Positions 22,547 through 33,412 of a stretch of DNA of 64,000 nt are shown here, piece by piece. A program made the position numbers and the translations under genes. Source of the stretch: Zymoseptoria tritici IPO323 (taxonomy: Eukaryota; Ascomycota; Dothideomycetes; Mycosphaerellales; Mycosphaerellaceae). Below the pieces are notes generated by a model. The model had not been told where the DNA came from and searched no databases. It saw nothing but the letters and a program-made list of their open reading frames with translations. The stretch covers positions 992,001 to 1,056,000 of the forward strand of contig NC_018218.1 in assembly GCF_000219625.1 (NCBI RefSeq), written 5' to 3'. Each line of letters begins with the position of its first letter. The first letter of the stretch is position 1.

Positions 22547-23421
22547 GGCGGTTGAGATGTGTTCTTGATGCAGCACTTGGCGGCTGTTTCGTTATCCTGG
22601 TGGATTTCGTGATATCAAAACTTCGTCGTCATCGATCGATCGTCCTAGACTGATGTTTGCCGTGAATGATGAGATGACAACACAGGTGCGTAGGAGTCAA
22701 GAGCATAGGTCGTCAATACAGCAGGATTGAAAGTGAGAAGAGATGAATCATAGCATTTTAGCGGAACGATAAGAGGAAAGAAGACATGAAAAACACCCTT
22801 GACCTGCACCTGCCTCTCACGCATGCATGTCGAGCAGGAAGAACGACAACGACAGCGACAGCCACATGTCCGGCACGCGGCACATTGTGTGAGCTAGATC
22901 GATGTATCGCACGCATCGCGGCGGATTTAGTGATGATAGGCCAGAGTGGACATGCCGATATAACCGTCTGGCCTTTTGCGATTGCTTGTTCCGAGGTCGG
23001 AGTGGGGAGGACTGGTCAGTGGTCGCTTAAGTCGGCTACCACTCGGGGGAGGGATGAAGACAGGGCTAGACTGCATGGCGGTGAGGTGGATTGAAGTATT
23101 GATGGACATTAAATCAATTGTGAATGATATCTTTGTTTGATGGTGTATATTCAAGAAGAAGTTGTCGTCGTGATTGAGTGACAGTTACACACGTGCACAC
23201 CCCAGTAAACCTTCACCTCTTGTCCCTGGATCTCTGGAACTACATCATCATCCCGGCCAAAACATCCATGATCCCTTGACAAGAACCATCACGGACTCAA
23301 GCCCGGCAGCAGAACCACGACCTCACTTGTGCTGGACAAGAGTACCTTACTTCACCAACAAAGGACTCCTGAGACTTTGATCCCCTCATCAACGTAAACT
23401 CGGTTCATTACGCACAAACCC
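22547..23421. promoter_or_regulatory. Divergent spacer between MFS exporter and methyltransferase
   Basis: About 0.9 kb separates the two divergent starts. It carries both promoters by position. Frames inside it are short and unconvincing, and I see no repeat. Confidence 0.45.
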
Positions 23422-24432
23422 ATGAACAAAGCCTTGCGAGCCCTGACACGATCCACAACCTTCCTTCCCTCGTCGACCACAGCCAGACTCCAGCCTTTCT
23501 CCTCGACAGCACGAGCATCCTCCTCACACAACCGCCCCATCCCCATCATCCCCACAAACATGTCCGCCTCCGCCTCCGCCGACCTCCACTCCACCGACCG
23601 ACAAATCCTCAAAGAAACCTTCGCCAACACCGACCCCTCCACCCACACCTCCCACTGGGAATCCCTCTGGTCCAAATCCACGACACCGTGGGACCGTTCC
23701 GGCCCCTCCCTCGCCCTCAAAGACGCCATCCTCTCCAAACCCTCCATCTTCGGCCCCACCCCATCCAGCAAAGACCAATCCACCACGTGCAGAAAACGAG
23801 CCCTCGTACCAGGTTGCGGAAGAGGCTACGACGTCCTCCTCCTCGCCTCCTTGGGATACGACACCGTGGGCTTGGACGCGAGTAAAACCGCCATCGCCGC
23901 CGCCGAGTCCCTCAAGAACACCCTCACTTCCCAGCCAGACCCAGCTTACGCCCCTCCCGCGGAGTCAGACATTACACCGGGAACAGCGACTTTTCTCGAA
24001 GCAGATTTCTTCAAAACATTACCCTTGTTGCCAAAGAATGCTGAGGGAGAGGAAGAAACTTTCGACCTCATCTTCGACTACACCTTCCTCTGCGCTCTCC
24101 CGCCTTCTCTCCGCCCTGCCTGGTCGGCACGTTTACACTCCCTCCTCACTCCCGAGACAGGGCGGCTGGTGTGTCTGGAGTGGCCGTTGCATAAAGCTCC
24201 CAGCGAGGGTGGGCCGCCGCATGGGTTGACGGGGGAGTTGTATGGGGAGTTACTTGGTAAGCCGGGTGGGGAGGTGGAGTATGACCTCGACGGGGTGGTG
24301 GTTGTGGGGAGTAATCGTGGGAATGGGAAGGGGAAGGAGGGAGGGTTCGAGAGGGTGGAGAGGTGGATGCCGGAACGGACGCATGAGGCGGGGAAGGGGA
24401 AGGATTATGTCAGTGTTTGGAGGAGGGTGTGA
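23422..24432 (+). CDS. TPMT-family S-adenosylmethionine methyltransferase
   Basis: 336 residues in one exon. Family landmarks are HWESLWSKSTTPWDRSGPS (the W-x-x-G/S-x-TPWD substrate/SAM lid), RALVPGCGRGYDVLLLASLG (SAM-binding motif I, near residue 128), TVGLDASKTAI (motif acidic residue after strand 2), ATFLEADFF and FDLIFDYTFLCALP (the family's post-strand-4 block). Fungal members methylate thiols or halides and detoxify glucosinolate or sulfide products; substrate here is unknown. The first 46 residues are Arg/Ser/Thr-rich with almost no acidic residues (MNKALRALTRSTTFLPSS), like a mitochondrial presequence. A second ATG at 23560 (MSASASADL) would give a cytosolic 290-residue form. Confidence 0.88.
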   Translation: MNKALRALTRSTTFLPSSTTARLQPFSSTARASSSHNRPIPIIPTNMSASASADLHSTDRQILKETFANTDPSTHTSHWESLWSKSTTPWDRSGPSLALKDAILSKPSIFGPTPSSKDQSTTCRKRALVPGCGRGYDVLLLASLGYDTVGLDASKTAIAAAESLKNTLTSQPDPAYAPPAESDITPGTATFLEADFFKTLPLLPKNAEGEEETFDLIFDYTFLCALPPSLRPAWSARLHSLLTPETGRLVCLEWPLHKAPSEGGPPHGLTGELYGELLGKPGGEVEYDLDGVVVVGSNRGNGKGKEGGFERVERWMPERTHEAGKGKDYVSVWRRV

Positions 24433-24790
24433 ACTTGTGCAGCGATGAAAAACTAGTATTTGAAAGGAGAAAAAGAGTGTCGAGAAAAGGAGTGCCAGTG
24501 TCAGGAACCCAGTTTTCAATCATGTTCTTCATATACCGTCTGTCGCCTGTGTCGAGTCTAGCTTTGGTCGTATCCAGAGTATTCAGGAACAAAAACGTTC
24601 CGTCTCGTCCCAGAAAATAATCATCATGCATTCATTCTGCTTTTCCATGCAAGTTCCCATGCAAACCCCAGTGTACCAGTGCCAATTCATGATGTCGGTT
24701 CTCTCCAACCTCAATCCCAATCCCATCGCTATGCCGCCAGAAAAACATTACCAATAAACCCCATCCCCCCCTCCTCAATGATACCACCCC
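24433..24790. other. Convergent spacer
   Basis: The spacer holds the 3' ends of the methyltransferase and the second MFS gene. Nothing else is visible. Confidence 0.45.
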
Positions 24791-26774
24791 TTAAACCTCC
24801 CTAACCCCCATCCTCCCCCCCTCCTTCTCCACCTCCTCAACCCCACCCCTCTTCTCATCCCCCTCATCTCCCTCCCCCTCCTCAATATTAACCCTCTCCG
24901 CCCTCCTCCTCGCCTTCTCAACCCTCCCCTCCCTCCTCCTCTGATCCTCCGCCATCCTCCTAATCAACCCCGACCGTTCCCTAATCTTATGCCCGTATTT
25001 ATAAAAAATAAAAGGAATCGGAATACACACCGCCTCAATCAGCCCCAACAGTGTACCCGCCCAGTTCGCCCCCAACGCAGCATAAAGCGCCGGACCCGCC
25101 AACGGCAACGTAGCGCCCATCACGCTCCTCAACACCGCGTTCCCAGCGAGCGCGGACGCCGCGTAGATCCCATACGATTGAACGAGGTAATTGGACGCGT
25201 AGATGAAGACTCCCGCGTTACCCGCGCCGAAAGGGATACCGGCGAGGATGGGCCAGATCCAATGGACGTCTGGGGTGCAGGTCCACGAAAACCAGATTTG
25301 TCCGACGGGGATGAGGATCGCGGCGATGCAGACTACGCTGACCATGGCTTCGGGGTAGGGGCGGTTGGTGAGCGGGTCGTGGGCGTGGGCGTTGATCATG
25401 CGGCGGAGGAGGGGCTCGGAGAGGATGGTGAGCATGCTTCCTAGGCCGATGCCGGAGAAGGCGAGGCCGGAGATGCCGGGGGACCAGTGGCGGAGTTGGG
25501 AGAAGACTATGGGGTAGGCTACGAAGCAGAGCTGGGAGGGATGGGGTTAGTGAGTTGGTGGAGGGAGGGGGAGGCAGGGGGACGAACGTAGAGGACGCCG
25601 TAGACTAATGCGATGTAGAGGTCCCAGAAAAGACTGTGCACTTTTCGTTAGCAAATGCTCTGCATCAATCGAGGTTCCGCAGGAGAACTCACCAAATCGG
25701 CTCCGTCACCGTCAACACAAAAGGTCGACTCAGATTCACCTTCAACAACGGCAAAAACTTCTCCTTGTCGTCATACCGACTCCACCACTTCTCACAATCC
25801 TCCTCCTTCCTCTTCCTCTTCGCCCGCCCCCTCAAAATCGCAGGCGCATACGTCTCCGGCACCGCCGCGACCAAACACCACGCCACCGCACTCACAATCA
25901 CCACAACCCAATTCGTCCACCTCCATCCCATGTACTGATACACGAACCCTCCAACAACGGGCCCAATCACCGGTCCGTTCATCGGACCTATACTCCAGAT
26001 CGAGAATGCCAGCGCACGATGTTGGTCGTCGACGATGTCATTCACCGTTCCGGGAGCGTTGGAAATCATCGCCGCCGCACAGAATGCACCGATGAATCGA
26101 TTCACCAGGATTGTTGCCATGTTTGTCGCCACGGCACAAGGGATCACAAAGAGGATGAACAGCGCCATGACGATGAGGTAGATGGGTCGTCGACCATACA
26201 TCTCCGACAGAGGAGCGAGCACCACCGACCCGCACGCCATGCCGAGGAGGTACGTCGTCACTCCCAGGATACCCGTGGATTCGGAGACGTGGAACTCCTG
26301 CAGCATGCCTGGTATGGCAGCGGTGTAGGAGGTCGAGTACAGAACCACGCAGGTGGTGGCGTAGGAGAAGATGGCGACGACGACGGATTTCTTCCATAGT
26401 GGCCAGGCTTGGGCGTTTTGAGGGTCCGAGTCGGAAAAATCGACTTCGTAGGCGAGATCCATTGTGGCGGTCGTGTTGGTTGTGTTGTTGGTTTGGGTGC
26501 GGTTCATCATGGTGGTTGTGGGGACGACGCCACCGATGGCGTTGGAGTGTGTACGAGAGAGGTCGTTGGCGGATCCGGCGTAGTCGCGGCTGTAGCGGGA
26601 GTGGTGAGAGTGGTGGGTCCTGGCAGAGGCGATGGAGAGAGCGTCGGAGTGGGTGGACGTTCTGGAGAGGGAGTCTTCGACGGTCATGACGGAGGAGCGT
26701 CGGTCGACCTTGGTGGTGGAGGTGGTGGACTTTTCAGGATCCATGGCGGAGGTGGGTGGCTTGTCGGGGTCCAT
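24791..26774 (-). CDS. MFS transporter, DHA1 type, three exons
   Basis: Exon 1 is 26774-25693, exon 2 25633-25588 (46 nt), exon 3 25531-24791; introns are 59 and 56 nt. The second donor is GTTCGT, weaker than usual, but all joins keep frame and yield 622 residues. The joined stretch TEPI-CLFWDLYIALVYGVLY is a typical DHA1 segment. N-terminal tail of about 130 Ser/Thr/His-rich residues is cytosolic. Helices carry LYSTSYTAAIPGMLQEF, LGMACGSVVLAPLSEMYGRR (loop 2-3 motif), GPMNGPVIGPVVGGFVYQY (motif C) and PEAMVSVVCIAAILIPVGQ. It resembles the yeast-type polyamine/fluconazole exporters of DHA1; substrate unknown. The C-terminal tail is highly charged (coiled-coil-like). Confidence 0.88.
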
Positions 26775-28954
26775 TGAGTTGAGATATCGAGGGACAGTGT
26801 GTGTATGCTCAACACCAGGATCCAGATATGTCTGTCAGGTTGATAGTCGTAGGTTCTGCTCAGGTCATGAATGAACTCGCGGGATCCACAGCGGGATTAG
26901 ATGTTCGTAGGACTGCAAGTGAAGTCGAAGATGCTTGATGATGTACGCCCAGTGTGGATATGCCAATGTAGGAGATGTGGGCGAGGGATAGTAGGAGACG
27001 AGAAATGCACAGGTAAAGGTGTGGAATGAGAGAGGAAGAGTGTGCAAGAATTCCCTTACAGAGGAGGATGAGGATGTTCAGTGATAGGTCTCATGAGTGC
27101 AGTCGATGCAGCTGCGGTGAAGCAGAGAAAGAGAGGTAGAGGAAAGACCCTTTCCACATTCTTTCCCCACGCCTGCCCCGAAGAGTGGAGGCGCTTTTCT
27201 TCGCATCGCATATCCGCCGGCAGATGGAGTGGAGGAGTTTGCTGGGCGTGCTTAAAGTGGGACACTCTTGTATGTCCAGCACAGTGGGATGGACTGCCTG
27301 CATGCGATGTCGCCTCGAAGACAGGGATATCTTGAAGACATTGTTGATCTGCCAGTCCCGTCTTGCGATGTCGAATGTCCATTGGAGCCATTTCGCTGCA
27401 TGTCAGTCTCCTGTCACACGATCAGTGCAAAACTCCCATCCGGATAAAGTCTTGCAAGCCTCGAGTCGAGGCGGCGCGATAGACGAGACAGGCGCGCGCC
27501 CAGAGCATCGGTGGTAGTGGAGCAGTGATCGGGAAGGACGTGCCGTTGTAACCGATCTGCCATGCTAGTGCTGCATGGCAAGAGCTGGGATGGCGATGGG
27601 GGAAGATTCAACCTCGATCTTGACAGCCCCCTGCCATGCGGAACGCTCGCGTGATTCGTAAGCTGCTGAGAATACTGGTCGGTCACATGCTGTGTTCATG
27701 GTAGAGATTTGGGTGAGTGGACACGACAGGAAGATGGAGACAAGAAGTCTCATCCAGAAGACCGAATCAGATCCTGGTATTCTGAGAAATGCACTGCTGT
27801 GCTTCGAGCCCGCCATCGACCACTCTTCTTCTTTCCTCACAATGGACATTTGTTCTCATCGAAAGTCACGGATTTCTTCAACGTTCATGTTGCGACAATG
27901 CCATCGACAGCCCGGATGTGGTCACAAGAGACAATGTCTTGGGACCTGTTTGCGATGACAGCTAAACCTTGGGACAGCAAGATGTCCAACCAGCAATACA
28001 CGCAGAGCAAGATTGGCAGATTCTCCCGCTGGAGAGCTGTGACTGATCTGTTCTACGGCGGAGTACTTCTAGTTGATATATACACCGGAGTCAGGTCCTC
28101 TCTCTCAGATCACCTCAAGCGACAGCGGAGCAGAACGGAGAATGGCCGGGCAACTGGGTGGAATGTTTCGGATGCTCCCTCTCGGCCGTTGCAGGACAAT
28201 GCGGAGAAGAAACTCACATGCAAAAGAGCGTCTGCTGGGACTGACAGAAGCACAACTCCATTGCACGACATATTCAGCGAGGGAACATGGCTGCGACGGT
28301 TCATTCTCATCTGCCATCACTGGACATTCATTACCGTCTTACTCAGCATTTCTTTCTAGACCTCGGGCAACACTTCCAAACAACCGAAGCTCTCATTGTC
28401 TCTGGAGACGGATCGGGCCTGTCCGCCGAGTCTATTCCAGCGATACCCAGTCAGCTTCCAGACGTCCGCTCATCCGAGGCTCTTCTGCGCCGCATCAACG
28501 CATGTGCTTCCTCGGTCGAGCGAAGGAATTCCACTGCAAGACTCACAGAAACGACCATGTCGGCCCAGTCACAGTCACAAGTCGGACGACATCGGAGCAT
28601 TCCCATAGCCGCAGACGGTGCATGACTGTGCCGACGATTGTCTGCTCCCACTGTCAACGAGGTATATAGTCAAAGCCACCGCCCGTTTATTTGCATGTGA
28701 CGTGACGCGAGTCTCGATCATTCCCCTCTCTCCACCAAGACCAGACCTCACCTAGGTTACCGTCTGCAAACTAAAACAACCATCTTTCTTTCTTCTTCCT
28801 GACCGCTCTACCTTTCTTCCTCCTCACACCACATTCATCCCTCACCACAACCACCACCAGGAAGACCGCAGAAGGCCAATCCTACACGCTGGCGGAACGA
28901 TTAAAGTCCATTGTCTCCTCCATCTCCAACGCCGTCCATCAACACACGCCCAGC
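26775..28954. promoter_or_regulatory. Long divergent spacer upstream of isocitrate lyase
   Basis: This 2.2 kb spacer separates the MFS start from the isocitrate lyase start. Its right 200 bp is a pyrimidine-rich (CT-rich) tract typical of strong fungal promoters and leaders. Frames of up to 216 codons on the plus strand (27709-28359) have no domain or codon bias I trust. Carbon-source regulation would be expected for isocitrate lyase, but I did not identify a specific factor site. Confidence 0.5.
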
Positions 28955-30692
28955 ATGTCCGGCTCCGACGCAGAACAGGCCAAGTTCGAGGCCGAGGTGA
29001 AAGAGTTGAAGCAATGGTGGCAGGACCCAAGATGGCGTTACACTCGCCGTCCCTACACCGCCGAGTCAATTGTCTCCAAGCGTGGAACCATTGCCATTGA
29101 ATACCCCAGCAACCAGATGTCCAAGAAGCTCTGGGATTTGGTCGAGACACGCTTCAAGGTGAGATTGAGGATTCATACCAGCCAGAAACTGAGCATCACA
29201 CTCTAACACATCAAACCAGAACAAAACCGCCAGCGCCACCTACGGATGTCTCGACCCAGTAATGGTCACTCAAATGGCCAAGTACCTCGACACCGTCTAC
29301 GTCTCCGGATGGCAATCCTCCAGCACGGCCTCGGCCTCCAACGAGCCCGGTCCCGATCTTGCCGACTACCCATACACCACCGTCCCCAACAAGGTCGAGC
29401 ACCTGTTCATGGCCCAGCTCTTCCACGACCGCAAGCAGCGCGAGGAGCGCCTCAGCACACCACCTTCGCAACGCTCCAAGGTGGCCAACACCGACTTTCT
29501 CCGCCCCATCGTGGCCGACGCCGACACCGGTCACGGAGGTCTCACCGCCGTGATGAAGCTCACCAAGCTCTTCGTCGAGAAGGGTGCGGCAGGGATCCAC
29601 ATTGAGGACCAAATGCCCGGCACAAAGAAGTGCGGCCACATGGCGGGTAAAGTCCTCGTCCCCGTCAGCGAGCACATCAACCGTCTCGTCGCCATTCGCG
29701 CCCAAGCCGACATCATGGGCGTGGACCTCCTCGCCGTGGCCCGCACCGACTCCGAAGCCGCCACCCTCCTCACCTCCACCATCGACCCCCGCGATCACTC
29801 CTACATCCTCGGCGCCACCAACCCAGCTCTCCAGCCTCTCAACGACCTCATGCTCGCCGCCGAGGCCGCAGGCAAGTACGGAGCCGAACTCCAAGCGGTC
29901 GAAGACGCCTGGAACGCTCAGGCGGGGATCAAGCTCTTCCACGAAGCCGTGGCCGACACCGTCAACGCGGGCGTGCACGTCGACAAGCAGGGTCTGATTG
30001 ACGCTTTCAACGCGCAGTCCAAGGGCAAGTCCAACGCCGAGCAGCGCGCTCTCGCCAAAGGTCTCACTGGTGTGGACGTCCACTTCGACTGGGATTCCCC
30101 CAGAACCCGTGAGGGATACTACCGCTACCGCGGAGGTTGCCAGTGCGCCGTCATGCGCGCGAACGCTTACGCTCCGTACGCCGACATGATTTGGATGGAG
30201 AGCAAGCTGCCCGATTTCGCGCAGGCGAAGGAGTTCGCTGAGGGTGTGCACGCCGTGTGGCCCGAGCAGAAGTATGTCTCCTCTCACTGCATCTTCCCAA
30301 AAGTCCCCCTCATCTTTAACTAACGATCGCACAGACTCGCCTACAACCTCTCCCCCTCCTTCAACTGGAAAGCCGCCATGCCCGCCGCCGAGCAAGAAAC
30401 CTACATCAAGCGCCTCGCCTCCCTCGGCTACTGCTGGCAATTCATCACCCTCGCCGGTCTGCACAGCACGGCCCTCATCTCCGACCGCTTCGCGAAGCAG
30501 TACGCCCAGAACGGCATGCGTGCCTACGGCGCCATTGTGCAAGAGCCGGAGATTGAGGAGGGTTGTGAAGTCGTCACGCACCAGAAGTGGAGTGGTGCGA
30601 ATTATGTGGATGGTTTGTTGCAGATGGTGCAGGGTGGTATGAGTTCGACGAGCGCCATGGGAGCGGGTGTTACGGAGGATCAGTTCAAGTAG
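28955..30692 (+). CDS. Isocitrate lyase
   Basis: Exon 1 is 28955-29158, exon 2 29220-30271, exon 3 30335-30692; introns of 61 and 63 nt begin GTGAGA and GTATGT. The product is 537 residues, the normal length for fungal isocitrate lyase. Landmarks are [17 protein letters not shown] at the N-terminus, ADADTGHGG (metal/substrate site), the signature loop PGTKKCGH with the catalytic cysteine near residue 205, and [19 protein letters not shown] across the second splice. The enzyme splits isocitrate into glyoxylate and succinate, the first committed step of the glyoxylate cycle used for growth on acetate or fatty acids. The C-terminus EDQFK is not a classical PTS1 tripeptide, so peroxisomal targeting, if any, uses another route. 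Confidence 0.97.
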
Positions 30693-30802
30693 AATTTTTT
30701 GATGGAAGAGAAAGAGGGATATTGGGTATTTGTGGAGGAAACTTGGAAGATAGCGAGGTTGCATGTAACACAAAATATCGACCGTCAAGTTTTCCGACCT
30801 CA

Positions 30803-31436
30803 TCAGCTGGACAAAGCTGTTTTCCCTTCTTCCGACGGAAATATCCCCATCCGCGGCATCAACGCAATCCCCACCGGCAAAACAGCCATCCAAAACGGCG
30901 CCCTGCAAAGGGTCAGTCAAAACGTCGTCCCATCGCAGCAAAAAGCAAACAAGACAGATGAGGGATGGAGAAGAAACTCACGTCACGACCCCCGCGAAAA
31001 CCATCCCATGTCCCTTCGGCCACGCCTCCCTCCCATTCGCCTCTTCCTCCACCTCCCTCGCTCCGAGATACAACATCCAAAAGATGAAAAGTCCCCAGCC
31101 CCAGATTATAGCCTTGCCGGTTTCGAGCATGAGGAAGCGAAAGCCGGGCCAGAAGGGATCCGAATGATGCCGGAATGTGAGAACCAGGTGACTCGAGACG
31201 GTGAGGATGAGCAGTAGGGTGAAGATTGTCGGCAAAGCGTAGAGATGGGATGGGATGTCGCGATGGAGGTGTGGCGAGGGTTGTTGTTGTTGTTGTTGCT
31301 GTGTGGTCTTTGGGGGAAGGGTGTGGAGGTCCCAGATGAGCTGGTAGGTGCAGACCAGGAGGAATTTGATGGTGAGGAGTTGGAGGGTGAAGAGGAGGTG
31401 GAGGAGGGCCACGAGGAGGGGGGTGAGGATTCGCAT
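30803..31436 (-). CDS. Small four-helix membrane protein with a polyglutamine loop
   Basis: Exon 1 is 31436-30982, the intron 30981-30903 (GTGAGT...TTTGCAG, 79 nt), exon 2 30902-30803; 184 residues. Exon 1 alone would stop right at the donor; splicing adds a convincing hydrophobic helix, APFWMAVLPVGIALMPR, and ends SSEEGKTALSS-like (exon 2 read directly: FPSEEGKTALSS). Predicted helices are near residues 5-32, 68-86, 105-128 and 152-170. A run of seven Gln lies in the loop between helices 1 and 2, encoded by a CAA/CAG-type microsatellite. No family was recognised. The gene is convergent with isocitrate lyase and ends about 110 bp from that stop codon, so their 3' untranslated regions may overlap. 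Confidence 0.7.
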
Positions 31437-31969
31437 TTTCGGTGGTGGTGGTGGTGATGGGGGGCGTTGTCGTTGATGTGAGGGTTGGATTGAGTTGCGT
31501 CCAGTTGTGAGCGAGATCGGGTTGCGGACGGTTTTATTGTCGGTCTGTGTCTCTTGGGGTGAGAGCGGTTGGCTGGTTGATCGGATTCGAGTGTGGTGGT
31601 TATTGTTGTCGTCTTCGAAATGAGTGAGGTTGCGTGGGTTTGATCAGACGTTGGAGGGTCGTTGTGTGGTATCGTGAGGTGCTGGGCTTGGAAGATTTGT
31701 GTTGTTGTGACGGGAAGGCTTAGGCCTGAGCAGTCACAAGTTACGAAGGGGCACTCATAATCCGCGGAGGGACTACTTCCTGCTGTTCGCACGAATCGCG
31801 CTTACCCGAGAACTGTCACAAATCAGGAGCAGACTCACAACAGGGCATCTTCACATATCACTCAGCAGAGCTCATCACAGTCAACTCAACGCCAGTAGGT
31901 CATTACGATTAATACTCCCAGGAAACCTCTGGTCAAAGTCGCTCTCAACTCCTCAACTCAACCGTATCC
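31437..31969. other. Spacer with no recognised gene
   Basis: The spacer lies upstream of the small membrane-protein gene and downstream of the Pro/Ser-rich gene (both minus strand). It probably holds the promoter of the former. Confidence 0.45.
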
Positions 31970-33280
31970 CTATCCAGCTCCCGTTCCACTACCGACACCA
32001 CCTCCTCCGAGCCCACCCTCCAACCACCGACTCAGATTCCTCCCCGCACAACTAACCCTCGCCCTCATCCTCCTCCTTCCCGTGTCTTCCACCTCACTGC
32101 CCATCCTCCTTTCCACAACCCCAGCCCGTCCTTCTTCCAAACTCCTCGAACTCACACTCGGGATGGTACTCAACCTCCCCCTCGTCGTTGAAACCGGCAT
32201 TCCACTCACGAGATTCAGCATCGCCAAACTCCTCGTTCGGTCCGCGGGTGCTGATGCTGACTGGGTCTGTTCCGTTTGAGCGGGTGAGCCGATTGGGGTC
32301 GGTGCGATGATGGTCGGAGAAGCGGGTGTGGGTCGAGGTGGAGACATTGGCGGCGGGCCAAGCGTTGTTCGAGGCGGAGATGTCGGTAAAACCGGCGTAG
32401 CCATGGCAGGGGAAGAGTGCAATGGCAAAAGTGCGGGAATCGCCTCTCTCTCAAGCCTCACTGCACTTTGTCTCGCTCTATCATATGCATATCCACACCC
32501 GACCACAGGACTGGGCCGTGAAATCGCTTCTCTTGACATCACAAAGCTTCCAATCCTCGGCGGACTGACGAAACTCCCTGTATACGGAACCGGACTCCCC
32601 AAGAAACTCGACCGTCCCTCCGGGCTAGCGACGCTCACTCGTTGTCGATACGCCGTTCCCGGAGCCGGCATCTGTGCTGAGAATCCTCCACTCGGCGACT
32701 CCCGGATTGAGTCCAATGGGAGACGATACGCTGGGACGGAACGAAAGGACGTGAGGGATGTTGCTGTGCGGTTCGGTGGCAGAGGGAGGACGGTATGCGG
32801 AGAGGGTGACTGGTGGTTCGCAGGAACCGCTGCAGGTGGTGATGCTATCGGAGGAGGGAAAGTGGAGCCGCCAGGTATGGGAAAGGTGTTGACGGGTCCA
32901 AGAGTCGGGCTGGCGAAAGTGTAATGTGAAGAGCCGTCGCCTGAGGTCGGTGAGTTTGGACGGGAGGGATTGAGGGCATGATGTGGAGAAGATGGTAGAG
33001 ATGGATAGACCGGGTGAGGGAGAGGGCTGAGATGAGTTATCGATGACGAGGACGAGGCCTGATGAAAAGGGTTGGAGGCGAAGTTGGGTGGTACACGCGA
33101 GTCGCTTTCGTTGTCGAGGATGAGGGCTTGGTCGGAGATTTTGTTGGAGACATCTTGACCAATGTCGAGGCTGAGAGATGCCAGTCAGTACTTAGGTTGT
33201 GGAGATCTGGGCGATGAGAGGGATGATTCGATGTTGCTCGTGAGATGTCATTATTACATGGACTTACGTGCTGGGACCCA
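31970..33280 (-). CDS. Pro/Ser-rich protein of unknown function with a 14-nt first exon
   Basis: Exon 1 is 33280-33267 (14 nt), the intron 33266-33171 (GTAAGT...CTCTCAG, 96 nt), exon 2 33170-31970; the total of 1215 nt encodes 404 residues. The join gives MGPST-LDIGQDVSNKISD, and exon 2 is then open for 1.2 kb. The protein is dominated by Pro, Ser and Thr with runs such as PRTTLGPPPMSPPRPTPAS and a basic Gly-rich C-terminus. No domain is visible; it is probably disordered. The start is inferred: an overlapping ATG four bases upstream is out of frame with exon 2, whereas the chosen ATG keeps frame. The opposite strand holds a long frame that I consider a shadow. Confidence 0.6.
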
Positions 33281-33412
33281 TCCATCCTTTTCCTTTCGCC
33301 TAGACGAGGACGCCACTATTTGACACCCACTTTAGCCCATCGCCCTCTAAAATCTATACATGTCATGCATGCGCAAAAATGCAATCATATTGTGAGGGAT
33401 CGCAATCCATCC

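Noticed and set aside
27709..28359. 216-codon plus-strand frame in the isocitrate lyase upstream spacer
   Set aside because: No domain, irregular residue usage and overlapping competing frames; probably chance.
29211..30941. 576-codon frame on the minus strand across isocitrate lyase
   Set aside because: It is antisense to a certain gene; GC-rich codon bias of isocitrate lyase creates the open shadow frame, and the peptide is Gly/Val/Glu-rich with no domain.
32307..32924. 205-codon plus-strand frame opposite the Pro/Ser-rich gene
   Set aside because: The minus-strand gene has a frame-preserving intron and longer continuity; the plus frame has no start context or domain.
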